Position numbers and translations under genes: made by a program
Assembly (NCBI GenBank): GCA_900100895.1
Contig: FMTX01000012.1
Location: forward strand, 62,001-126,000
Direction of reading: 5' to 3'
Length of the DNA: 64,000 nt
Origin: Lachnospiraceae bacterium YSD2013
GTDB taxonomy: Bacteria; Bacillota; Clostridia; Lachnospirales; Lachnospiraceae
Shown: positions 1 through 6,360 of the stretch, one piece after another
Layout of the letters: the number at the start of each line of letters is the position of its first letter
How positions within the stretch are numbered: position 1 is the stretch's first letter
Notes under the pieces: generated by a model
Database searches by the model: none
The model's input: the letters and a program-made list of their open reading frames with translations, nothing else
What the model was told of the DNA's origin: nothing

Positions 1-2
1 CT

Positions 3-596
3 GCTTCTCAACCGCAAATCAAAAGACCTGGGAGAAATCTTGGCACAGAAGATTATGGCGAATATGCGGAAAAGGAATATGTTCCGGCTAAGCGTGTAGA
101 GGGAATTCCTAACACATACTTTGTATTTCAGGCAGGTGGCTTCGATGATGAGGCCAGAGAAAGCCGTATTTGGGCACCTATCTATTCTGCCTCTGGTAAT
201 AGGCTCTTTTATTGGGATAGTCTGCTTTCAGTGCGGAAGGATGATGTTATCTTTCATGGATCGAATGGCTATATTAAAGGAATAAGCCGAGTTATGGGAG
301 CTTGCTATGATGCCGAAAATCCTAATTTGTGGGCTGACGGCGGAAAGTATAGAAACGGCAGAAGGGCAGATTGTGAGTATACAATACTTAAAAATCCAAT
401 CAGGACGGAAATCTTCCGAGATGAGATAGTAAAGTATTGTAAAGTAAAGTATGCACCATTTGACAAAAATGGCAATGGGAATCAAGGATATTTGTACGAT
501 TTGGATTCTAAGCTTGCTACGGTTTTCTTAAAGGGAATCATAAAAGAAAATCCTGAAGTGGAAGAGCTTGAGTATGTGCAGTGGCTACTGAAGTGA
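3..596 (+). CDS. C-terminal part of an EVE/PUA-like domain protein (cut by window edge)
   Basis: The reading frame is open from base 3 to the TGA at 594-596, so this is the 3' end of a gene that starts outside the window. A GTG at 231 is only an internal codon. Around residues 40-100 of the visible part the pattern (YFVFQAGGFDD, then FYWDSLLSVRKDDVIFHG, then GYIKGISRV) matches the layout of EVE/PUA-like modules: a beta strand, a statement that a parameter is too high to report, and a GI-x-x-V strand. Such modules bind modified bases and often sit in restriction or RNA-modification proteins. The catalytic partner, if any, is upstream and invisible. The domain call rests on pattern alone. Confidence 0.5.
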   Translation, partial: ASQPQIKRPGRNLGTEDYGEYAEKEYVPAKRVEGIPNTYFVFQAGGFDDEARESRIWAPIYSASGNRLFYWDSLLSVRKDDVIFHGSNGYIKGISRVMGACYDAENPNLWADGGKYRNGRRADCEYTILKNPIRTEIFRDEIVKYCKVKYAPFDKNGNGNQGYLYDLDSKLATVFLKGIIKENPEVEELEYVQWLLK

Positions 597-715
597 TTGT
601 GACTGTTTCACAAACAAGAAAAAAATAGTTGCATATGCTCGGCAGTAGTGCTATTCTACAATGATTTAGTGGTCTAACACTATTTGGCAGGAACGGGGAC
701 AAGAAAGGAAGAATT

Positions 716-1381
716 ATGTACGATTGGGTAAAAGACAAAGATTTCTTGAAACGTTCCTATAGTGATTGCGCAGACATAGTAAATCAATTGGTGCAAGAGC
801 TTAAGAGTTATGGTATTGATGCCAAGATGAATGTTGTTGGTAGTAAAGGCCGCAATATGGTAACGCAGAATGCAAATGAAGGCATTGATTATGACTTCAA
901 TTTGCTGATTGATAATGCGGATGAATATGGCGATGCGAGGACGCTAAAATGTAACGCGCAGAAGGCATTTAATAATGTTTTGTCAGTTAACGGGTGGCCG
1001 GATTGTGAAGATTCAACTTCTGCGTTAACGACAAAAGAGATGGTGTTTAAATCAGGAAATAAAACGCCGTTTCATATCGATGTATGTATTGTTAAATATG
1101 ATCAGTACGGACGGTTACAAAGGCTGATTCACGAAAAGTGGGGCAATACATGGACGGATCGATATTATTGGAATACGGTTCCGAATTCTGAAGCGTTATG
1201 GGAAAAAGAGGCGGAGCTTAAGCCGCATGCGGAGTACTGGCAGATGGTGCGGCAGGCATACCTAGGAAAAAAGAACATGTATCTTAGTAGACCGTATGAT
1301 AATTCGCACCCGTCTTTTATTTGTTATGTTGAAGCAGTAAATGAAGTACACAATAACTTGAGAGCACAACGTCTTCTATAG
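716..1381 (+). CDS. Pol-beta-fold nucleotidyltransferase
   Basis: A 221-residue protein starting at an ATG behind the ribosome binding site AAGGAAG. Residues about 41-67 read VVGSKGRNMV then GIDYDFNLLID, which is the G-S plus D-x-D active-site layout of Pol-beta-type nucleotidyltransferases. A third acidic residue follows in FHIDVCIV at about 121. These enzymes transfer NMPs to proteins, RNA or small molecules, and include the CD-NTases that make cyclic nucleotide alarms in phage defence. No effector gene with a recognised second-messenger sensor is adjacent, so it cannot be assigned to a CBASS-type system. The gene stands alone 119 bp after the EVE-like gene on the same strand. Confidence 0.6.
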   Translation: MYDWVKDKDFLKRSYSDCADIVNQLVQELKSYGIDAKMNVVGSKGRNMVTQNANEGIDYDFNLLIDNADEYGDARTLKCNAQKAFNNVLSVNGWPDCEDSTSALTTKEMVFKSGNKTPFHIDVCIVKYDQYGRLQRLIHEKWGNTWTDRYYWNTVPNSEALWEKEAELKPHAEYWQMVRQAYLGKKNMYLSRPYDNSHPSFICYVEAVNEVHNNLRAQRLL

Positions 1382-1559
1382 AGTCGTTTAATGGCTGAAG
1401 GTTATATTAAATATGTTTTTCTAAGGCATCTGTAAGAATGTTTCGAATGAAGATTATAAATGCTAATCTAAATCTGAGCCACTTTGGCAATAACGCTAGC
1501 CCGAATCTGAGCCACCCCAACCACATATCCCTACCGCACAAAGCAAAGGAACCCACAAA

Positions 1560-2786
1560 ATGACCATCGATAATTACCGTGACGAAATAAACCGCATATT
1601 TGCCCGTTACACCCACCGCGGATTCGTGGATTATGGGAATTGCAGCGGGCTGGCTAACGATGTTATTTGGCTTATTGACAGGGCTGTGAAGGAGTTTGGG
1701 AGGAGCCGGGAGTACAAGGCGCTTTTTGATATTACGAACAAGGCTTTTCTTAAGTGGGGCAAGACCGACAAGGATGATTCTGCCGGGCAGACGCAGGATT
1801 TTGTATGGTATGTGAAAGAGGCCTGGGATACGGTTTATGAGGCGGATGCCGAGGAAATGCCACATCGGAAGATGTTCGAGTGGTTTGTGAAGCACTTGGA
1901 CGGGACCGTTATCGATTACATGGAGGATGAGATATACGAGTATCTGATTCACCATTTCATGGAGCCTGAACTGTTGCAAAAGAAACTCATTCTTTTGACA
2001 GAAAAGGTCAGAGAATGCGAGGCGCATAAGGGCGACTGGCACTACGACTATCAGGCGGAGCGGTACCAACTGTATATTCTTAATGTTATGGCTGACATGA
2101 AAGAGCCTATTGAGAAGATTCGCAAGTATGCCAAGACGCTGAAGAGATATGAAGTCCGTGAGACCATGGCGCAGATTGAGCGCTCTTACGGCAATATTGA
2201 CGAGGCAATTGCTATATACAAGGACCTGGCTGCAGAAGAAGACAGCGAGCAGTGGGCGACTCACAACTGGCACATGGAGTTAAAAGAAATCTACAAAGAA
2301 CTTGGCGATGACGCCAATTACCTCTTCGAAGTCAGGGCGGCCATGAGGCTTAGCAACGGTGATATGGCTTTGTGGAAGGAGTATAAAGGCTTCTTTGGCC
2401 CGGATGAGTGGCCGAAGGAATGCGCGAAGATATTTGAAAGTTTTAAGCTCGGCGATTGCAGGCCGTTTCCCTGGTATGCGGCAGAGAATCGATATGAGCT
2501 CATAATGGAATCGCTTGAGGCGGGGTTTAGCAGTTTTTCCTTCAAAGAATATGAGAAGAAACTGAAAGCGCTGTTTCCTGAGCGTTGTCTGGCGGTGTTG
2601 GCAGATGATACCGAGTTAAAAGCAGAGAATAGCAAAAAACGCTCCGATTACAGGCGCGTGGCAGCTAACCTTCGTTGGATTCAGAGATATCCCGGCGGAG
2701 ATGAAGTAGCTGCCAAAATGGCGGCGGATTTTCGCGAACGCTATAAATTGCGCAGAGCGATGCTGGAAGAACTGGCAGAGTTTTAG
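1560..2786 (+). CDS. TPR-like helical protein resembling the C-terminal half of SWIM zinc-finger proteins, N-terminus missing
   Basis: A 408-residue, mainly helical protein. Its pattern (TRGFVDY near residue 20, repeated helix pairs around residues 165-250, and an ending like RYPGGDEVAAKMAADFRERY then RRAMLEEL) is what I recognise from the region after the SWIM zinc finger in clostridial SWIM-family proteins. The SWIM finger itself (CxCx..CxH) is absent. In frame upstream there is only a short proline-rich stretch back to a TAG at 1497-1499, so the N-terminal half seems lost. A 12-bp direct repeat AATCTGAGCCAC occurs at 1471-1482 and 1504-1515 at the apparent break. It may be a decayed gene or a stand-alone helical scaffold. 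No good ribosome binding site precedes the ATG at 1560. Confidence 0.5.
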   Translation: MTIDNYRDEINRIFARYTHRGFVDYGNCSGLANDVIWLIDRAVKEFGRSREYKALFDITNKAFLKWGKTDKDDSAGQTQDFVWYVKEAWDTVYEADAEEMPHRKMFEWFVKHLDGTVIDYMEDEIYEYLIHHFMEPELLQKKLILLTEKVRECEAHKGDWHYDYQAERYQLYILNVMADMKEPIEKIRKYAKTLKRYEVRETMAQIERSYGNIDEAIAIYKDLAAEEDSEQWATHNWHMELKEIYKELGDDANYLFEVRAAMRLSNGDMALWKEYKGFFGPDEWPKECAKIFESFKLGDCRPFPWYAAENRYELIMESLEAGFSSFSFKEYEKKLKALFPERCLAVLADDTELKAENSKKRSDYRRVAANLRWIQRYPGGDEVAAKMAADFRERYKLRRAMLEELAEF

Positions 2787-2849
2787 GCAGAGGCCTGCCA
2801 TAATACAAATAAGAAATATCGCGAGCCTTACTCGCGTTTTAGGTGAACA

Positions 2850-3296
2850 ATGAATTACAGAATAATGACCGAACAGGACTTGGAATATGTGGTCACAAAG
2901 AACATCGAATACTATAACACCGTAGAAGACTGTTGCTGGACATATGAGAAGGCATATAAGCGAATACATCAGGTGCTGACGATGGAAGATTCCATGTGCC
3001 TGGTCCAGACGGACGACCGGGATGTTATAACCGGGTATTTGATGGGCTATTTCAAGGAATTTGACGATATAAGGGGCTACTTTCTTGAAGAGATAGTTAT
3101 ATTTAAAGGCTTTCAGGGAAAAGGCTACGGAACAGATTTTTTGAAGAACCTGGAGCAGGAAGTTAAAAAGAACGGCGCTTCCATCATAGAGTTAAACAGT
3201 GTAAATGACGATATGCATAAGCAGTTTTATTCCAAGTTGTCGTTTTATGAAGTGAAGAATTTCGTGATGATGGGCAAGTTTTTGGGAGAGGATTAA
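2850..3296 (+). CDS. GNAT family N-acetyltransferase
   Basis: A 148-residue GCN5-related acetyltransferase. The acetyl-CoA pyrophosphate-binding motif A is visible as FQGKGYGTDFL (the Q/R-x-x-G-x-G/A loop) at about residues 90-100, and a C-terminal strand with FYSKLSFYEV follows, as in most GNATs. It would move acetyl from acetyl-CoA to an amine of a small molecule or peptide. The substrate cannot be read from the sequence. It follows the SWIM-like gene by 63 bp without a clear terminator, so the two may be co-transcribed. It is one of six GNATs in the window. Confidence 0.85.
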   Translation: MNYRIMTEQDLEYVVTKNIEYYNTVEDCCWTYEKAYKRIHQVLTMEDSMCLVQTDDRDVITGYLMGYFKEFDDIRGYFLEEIVIFKGFQGKGYGTDFLKNLEQEVKKNGASIIELNSVNDDMHKQFYSKLSFYEVKNFVMMGKFLGED

Positions 3297-3386
3297 GGGC
3301 AAAAGATGAGCGGGCGGTAAAGTTTTTCTCGTGAATGTATAGTCAACATAATGTATTAACATAAATAATTAACATAACAAAACCCC

Positions 3387-3754
3387 GTTCATAATCTGTT
3401 CATACCCTCGCAACACTTTATCCATATCTCGTTCATAAAGTTCAGATTGTGTTCAAAATCTGTTCAAAAATCGTTCATAATTCGGCATTTGACAATTGCC
3501 ACGACCGGAACCGACTTTTCTAACGAGTCTGAAACCTGCCGGAGAATTGTCAGAATTGATTGACTATAAGTTGACATAAATAGTATACATAAAATTTCTC
3601 GTTCATAATTTGTCCATTTTTTGTCCATAAATTTTCAACAGTTTATTCATAAGTTTACAGTTTGTCCATAGTCTGTTCATAAGCTCACTTTTTGTCCATA
3701 TGTATGAACGGAGCATGTACAGGACGTGAACCGGGTGTGAATAAATTATGAACG
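3387..3754. repeat. Array of GTTCATAA / TGTCCATA motifs phased at about 11 bp
   Basis: About fifteen copies of a degenerate 8-mer, G-T-[TC]-C-A-[TA]-A-A, lie in one orientation in a gene-free stretch. In the left block copies start at 3387, 3398, 3420, 3431, 3440, 3451, 3462 and 3473, so the step is close to 11 bp. In the right block they start near 3601, 3612, 3623, 3645, 3664, 3675 and 3694. Two reversed copies (TATGAAC 3703, TTATGAAC 3747) end the array. Helical phasing puts all copies on one face of the DNA, as in arrays bound cooperatively by a regulator or replication protein. No cognate protein is evident. The blocks are separated by a palindromic segment (3490-3552). Confidence 0.65.
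3490..3552. repeat. Inverted repeat inside the phased array
   Basis: TGACAATT at 3490-3497 is exactly complementary to AATTGTCA at 3545-3552, with a 47-base GC-richer loop. The segment interrupts the GTTCATAA array, which continues on both sides, and its base composition differs from the AT-rich flanks. It could be a small inserted palindromic element or an RNA hairpin. Nothing coding was found in it. Confidence 0.5.
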
Positions 3755-3829
3755 GGGGAGAGGGCTTCTTTTGGCTTCAAATTGCATATCACGAAGATTA
3801 TGTAAAGCGCCACCAACGGAGGGGTCACA

Positions 3830-3973
3830 ATGAAAAAAGTAGCAGTTATCTGGTCAAGTCCCAACAAGGACGGTCTGACGGCTTTGGCCAAGAATCAATT
3901 CGCCGCAGGCATAATCGGGACCTGTCCGTACTTCGGTACAGTATTCTGTTGTATGCTTATGTTAGATAGTTAA
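3830..3973 (+). pseudogene. N-terminal remnant of an NAD(P)H-dependent flavin reductase
   Basis: A 47-codon frame behind a good ribosome binding site (GGAGGGG at 3818). It starts MKKVAVIWSSPNKDGLTALA, the beta1 strand and FMN phosphate loop (S-S-P-N-x-D-G-L-T) of flavodoxin-fold NADPH-dependent FMN reductases, which normally run to about 180 residues. After about residue 28 the sequence stops resembling the family (GTCPYFGTVFCC) and ends at a TAA. It is therefore a broken gene with the start signals still intact. The phased GTTCATAA array lies immediately upstream and may once have controlled it. Confidence 0.6.
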
Positions 3974-4026
3974 GGAACCCTGCGAATCATCACAGATTCC
4001 GTGCAAAAGAATGACAGGAGGCAAAT

Positions 4027-4278
4027 TTGATTACCGCTTTATTACTATTTTTCATAGCAGCATGTTGCGTCGTGGGTTTCTTTGGACCTGACATAGAGGC
4101 GCTGCTTGGCCCAGCTGGTATTAAAATTGTGTTGGGAATAATGGGTGTCCTGACCGTAGTCTTATACATCATCAAGGACATCGGCAATTCGAGCAGTGGT
4201 TCATCCGGCGGCTCTTCCGGTGGCGGATACTCCGTCGACGAGCTGGAGGAGTTTGATATGATGGATGAGGATAAATAA
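4027..4278 (+). CDS. Small membrane protein with Gly/Ser linker and acidic tail
   Basis: An 83-residue protein starting at TTG 4027, chosen because AGGAGG lies nine bases upstream. Two hydrophobic segments (residues 2-20 and about 32-48) should span the membrane. A linker rich in Gly and Ser (51-66) follows, then the acidic end YSVDELEEFDMMDEDK. The next gene encodes a protein of the same design with a similar end, so the two are paralogues and probably partners. No known family was recognised. The tail looks like a short interaction motif facing the cytoplasm. Confidence 0.65.
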   Translation: MITALLLFFIAACCVVGFFGPDIEALLGPAGIKIVLGIMGVLTVVLYIIKDIGNSSSGSSGGSSGGGYSVDELEEFDMMDEDK

Positions 4279-4309
4279 CGGGTTATACTTGCAGAGAGGA
4301 GGCTTCAAT

Positions 4310-4636
4310 ATGCTCGCATTTATATTCCCTCTAATAATACTATTCATAATCGCATATAAAGCATTCGGTTCTACAGGTATTGTTCTGGTTGTTGGATTTG
4401 TAATAACTGTTGTTGTTGTCTCAATAATCAAAGTAAAGAACGATAACGAGGAACTGAATAAACTTCTTAAGGATCACAACCCCAATTATAAGCCTTCAAA
4501 CGGCTCAGGCATTCTAAATACAACAATCGATGATGACTGGCCGGATGACAGACCCGAGGATGATACCCCAAAAGAAAAGGGCTACACCATCGATGAAATG
4601 GTCGAGATGGATATGATGCTGGACGACGACTGGTAA
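4310..4636 (+). CDS. Small membrane protein, paralogue of the preceding gene
   Basis: The start is placed at ATG 4310, not at the earlier in-frame ATG 4265, because GAGAGGAGG lies just upstream of 4310 and the hydrophobic segments begin there. The 108-residue product has two membrane segments (about 1-15 and 20-41), a charged linker and the acidic end YTIDEMVEMDMMLDDDW. This mirrors the tail of the protein at 4027-4278 (pattern Y-[ST]-[VI]-D-E-[LM], then D-M-M and acidic residues). The genes are separated by 31 bp and are likely co-transcribed. Function unknown. Confidence 0.65.
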   Translation: MLAFIFPLIILFIIAYKAFGSTGIVLVVGFVITVVVVSIIKVKNDNEELNKLLKDHNPNYKPSNGSGILNTTIDDDWPDDRPEDDTPKEKGYTIDEMVEMDMMLDDDW

Positions 4637-4644
4637 TAATTTTG

Positions 4645-4795
4645 TGATATAATTAAATACACCATAAAGAGAGGGCGAGAGACAAGCTCCATGACCCCTC
4701 CGCAACCTACCGACCGGCAAGGTGCGAAAGCTTGAATGATGGGTCATATGCACGCGATTAGGGACTCATCAGACGATGGGTCTTTTCTTTATGGT
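4645..4795 (+). promoter_or_regulatory. Promoter plus SAM-I-like riboswitch/attenuator
   Basis: An extended -10 (TG at 4645, TATAAT 4648-4653) starts a leader RNA. Bases 4668-4732 align well with the SAM-I (S-box) core: AGAG then GG at the 5' side, a GAG/CTC stem, a kink-turn-like ATGAC, GCAACCT, and AAGGTGC. A pseudoknot is possible between the P2 loop (CAAGC 4683) and GCTTG (4730-4734), as in the family. ACCATAAAG (4661-4669) can pair with CTTTATGGT (4787-4795) to close the fold. GATGGGTC (4738-4745) competes with GATGGGTC (4775-4782) for GACTCATC (4763-4770), giving antiterminator and terminator states. A 14-codon ORF (MTPPQPTDRQGAKA, 4691-4735) overlaps the aptamer and may be chance. Confidence 0.55.
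4763..4790 (+). terminator. Intrinsic terminator of the leader RNA
   Basis: GACTCATC (4763-4770) pairs with GATGGGTC (4775-4782) and is followed by TTTTCTTT. The first arm can instead pair with an identical upstream strand at 4738-4745, so termination is probably conditional. Confidence 0.65.
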
Positions 4796-4820
4796 TGAGG
4801 AATCATAAGGAGGAAAAAGA

Positions 4821-5252
4821 ATGAAACTATTTTATGAGAGCGCATACCATTCATCTGAATTTGTGGAGAATCGAAACAAAGCGCTTGAGGCACATTATAA
4901 CTCGCCCATGAAAAATGTTCATGGAGCAGAGGGACTGCTTTTTGAACCGGACGATATTTATCTCTATGGAAAGCTGGAGCAATGGGCTGAGAATGACCCG
5001 AAGATTGAAGCCGAGCTAAGAGAGTTTGTTGAACGCTATAAGAAGCAGGACTATGGATTTGTTTCCAGAGAAGAAGCAGAGAACAATTTGGAAAACAGGT
5101 GGCTATGTGGCTCCAGTAGCTGGACTATAGCAAGATACTATTTCAAAGACGCAGAACTTACGATGCAATATGGTGGCATTGTTTTGGAGTTTTTAAGGGA
5201 TGAGGGTTTTTTTTATAGCGTTGAGGATAGTATTGATGAGTTGAGAGAATAA
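4821..5252 (+). CDS. Hypothetical protein behind the SAM-I-like leader
   Basis: A 143-residue soluble acidic protein with AAGGAGG 8 bases before the ATG. Visible features are KLEQWAENDPKIEAELREFVERYK (helical) and SSWTIARYYFKD. There is no signal peptide, membrane segment or metal motif. I do not recognise the family. If the leader RNA senses S-adenosylmethionine, the expected job would be methionine or SAM related, but the protein resembles none of the usual targets (metI, metE, metK). It may be a resident of the accessory region that has captured the leader. Confidence 0.6.
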   Translation: MKLFYESAYHSSEFVENRNKALEAHYNSPMKNVHGAEGLLFEPDDIYLYGKLEQWAENDPKIEAELREFVERYKKQDYGFVSREEAENNLENRWLCGSSSWTIARYYFKDAELTMQYGGIVLEFLRDEGFFYSVEDSIDELRE

Positions 5253-5339
5253 AGCAATTGACGAGCGTAAATCGCACCTGAGCATGAAAGAAACCATAAT
5301 ATATGTTATAATGCCCTCGAGGAAAGGAGGTATAAGCCT

Positions 5340-5393
5340 ATGAACAATACCTCAAATGCACCGAAAACGGTGCCCAACCTCGACAGGCGCTAA
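5340..5393 (+). CDS. Putative 17-residue leader peptide
   Basis: ATG at 5340 preceded by AAAGGAGG opens a frame MNNTSNAPKTVPNLDRR ending at TAA 5391. Its ribosome binding site is sequestered in a 7-bp stem and the ORF spans the other hairpins of the leader. Translation and folding would therefore interfere, as in classical attenuation. Two arginine codons (AGG CGC) lie next to the stop. Too short to be supported by composition. Confidence 0.4.
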   Translation: MNNTSNAPKTVPNLDRR

Positions 5394-5424
5394 GTCCATG
5401 ATTGACAGAGCGCTTTACATATAT

Positions 5425-5452
5425 GGCCGCAGAGTAATCTGCGGTCTTTTTT
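5425..5452 (+). terminator. Intrinsic terminator of the second leader
   Basis: GGCCGCAGA and TCTGCGGTC form a 9-bp stem with a 4-base loop followed by six T. It is very stable and separates the leader from the gene at 5605. Confidence 0.8.
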
Positions 5453-5538
5453 AGGATACACCTCGCACAAAATAGTGAAAACCTCTATTCTACTTGCGCG
5501 AACGCCCGTGCGTACCCTCTGACCCGACAAACGGACAT

Positions 5539-5586
5539 CTCTTGGAGTATCTTGGTTGTATCAAAAGAACAACCAAAGCCCAAGAG
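5539..5586 (+). other. Two-part hairpin in the 5' region of the Ada-like zinc protein gene
   Basis: CTCTTGG (5539-5545) pairs with CCAAGAG (5580-5586), and inside it TTGGTTGT (5552-5559) pairs with ACAACCAA (5569-5576). No T run follows, so it is not a terminator. It lies 19 bases before the likely start codon and could control translation or stabilise the mRNA. Confidence 0.6.
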
Positions 5587-5604
5587 GCGGAAAGGAACGA
5601 AATT

Positions 5605-6210
5605 ATGAAAATGCGAACAGTATGTTACGGATCAGATGTATACCACAAACCGGGATGCCACTATGTGGCGATGATGAAGCGGGAGAACCGCCTTGACGTT
5701 ACAAAGGCCAATGCAATCGCCCACGATTGCCACGTTTGCAAATACTGCAACAGCATTCACTATCACCTTAATGTCGAGGACAGCTTCATCAGAAGCTACA
5801 AAAACAAGTACGGCTTCGACTTCGTAGTCATCGGAGATGCGCTTTATGTGCGCACTGAGATTAGCTGCTGGAAGATAGCTTATATCAAGTCACAGGAGCA
5901 TTTTACATTGTTCCACATCAACAGGGTACCGGAGAACTTTGACTTCACCCATCCCCAGACTTGCCGCTACCATTTTCAGGCCGATGCACCTCAATCCGAG
6001 AGCATCGCCCACTACCTTCGCTACATCTACGAACACGACCGCTACAAAGCAGCCGCCAACGCCGGCGAAACCATCACCGACTTCACTAGCCACCGAGCTC
6101 GCAACCTTGCTGCCCGCTCTGATAAGAAGCTTGAGAAGAGGAGATTGAACTACCTGTTTAAGCAGCTCGAGCAGGAGAATAGAGGGTTGAGGGAGTTGTC
6201 GTATTGCTAA
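5605..6210 (+). CDS. Zinc-site protein with Ada-like CxxC module
   Basis: The start is set at ATG 5605 with GGAAAGGA upstream. An in-frame TTG at 5494 would run through the hairpin and adds sequence without family character. In the 201-residue product, residues about 4-48 carry a Y-H-K-P-G-C-H-Y-V segment and then HVCKYC, spaced like the metal-binding module of Ada-type and phosphoesterase-linked proteins (H/Y-x-x-x-C then C-x-x-C). The rest (FVVIGDALYVRTEISCWKI, then a basic helical end RRLNYLFKQLEQE) is not recognised. It could be a nucleic-acid-binding or zinc-structural protein. Confidence 0.5.
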   Translation: MKMRTVCYGSDVYHKPGCHYVAMMKRENRLDVTKANAIAHDCHVCKYCNSIHYHLNVEDSFIRSYKNKYGFDFVVIGDALYVRTEISCWKIAYIKSQEHFTLFHINRVPENFDFTHPQTCRYHFQADAPQSESIAHYLRYIYEHDRYKAAANAGETITDFTSHRARNLAARSDKKLEKRRLNYLFKQLEQENRGLRELSYC

Positions 6211-6226
6211 GATGGATTTAATTAGT

Positions 6227-6305
6227 TGCTTTTTCAAAAAGTGCATAATCAAAGGGTAGGTTTTGTTGTAAAATGGATTATGCAGAACTCTTTTTTGAAA
6301 AAGCA
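6227..6305. repeat. Long inverted repeat upstream of the 430-residue membrane-anchored protein
   Basis: The left arm 6227-6250 (TGCTTTTTCAAAAAG, T, GCATAATC) is complementary to the right arm 6276-6305 (GATTATGC, six extra bases, then CTTTTTTGAAAAAGCA), with a 25-base loop. It could be a cruciform-forming operator, an RNA hairpin lacking a terminal T run, or the trace of a small palindromic element. It lies between the stop at 6210 and the start at 6361. Confidence 0.65.
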
Positions 6306-6360
6306 GACGTTGTGAGACTGAATAGAAAGAAATAGGGATATTTTAGGGGGGGCAGAATAA

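Larger units (their letters stand above)
5304..5452 (+). promoter_or_regulatory. Structured leader RNA with encoded mini-peptide and terminator
   Basis: An extended -10 (TG at 5304, TATAAT 5307-5312) is followed by a compact fold. GAGGTAT (5327-5333) pairs with ATACCTC (5347-5353), hiding the ribosome binding site of a 17-codon ORF. GCACCG pairs with CGGTGC (5358-5373). GCGCT (5388) pairs with AGCGC (5409). Loop GCCT (5336) can pair with AGGC (5385), suggesting a pseudoknot. The unit ends in a strong terminator. The 3' half (AACCT, AGGCGCTAAGTCC) faintly recalls S-box P3, but the 5' half does not fit. The class is unknown. It may regulate the gene at 5605. Confidence 0.55.

Noticed and set aside
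1407-2273. Long minus-strand frame opposite the SWIM-like gene
   Set aside because: It is antisense to a better supported gene, has no ribosome binding site and no recognisable domain; the frame is open because of codon bias on the other strand.
3387-3754. CRISPR or tandem-repeat satellite
   Set aside because: Repeats are about 8 bases at 11-bp steps, far too short for CRISPR, and the bases between copies are not conserved.
5304-5452. A second SAM-I riboswitch
   Set aside because: Only the P3-like 3' half is similar; the 5' half lacks the kink-turn and GCAACC context, so I left the class open.
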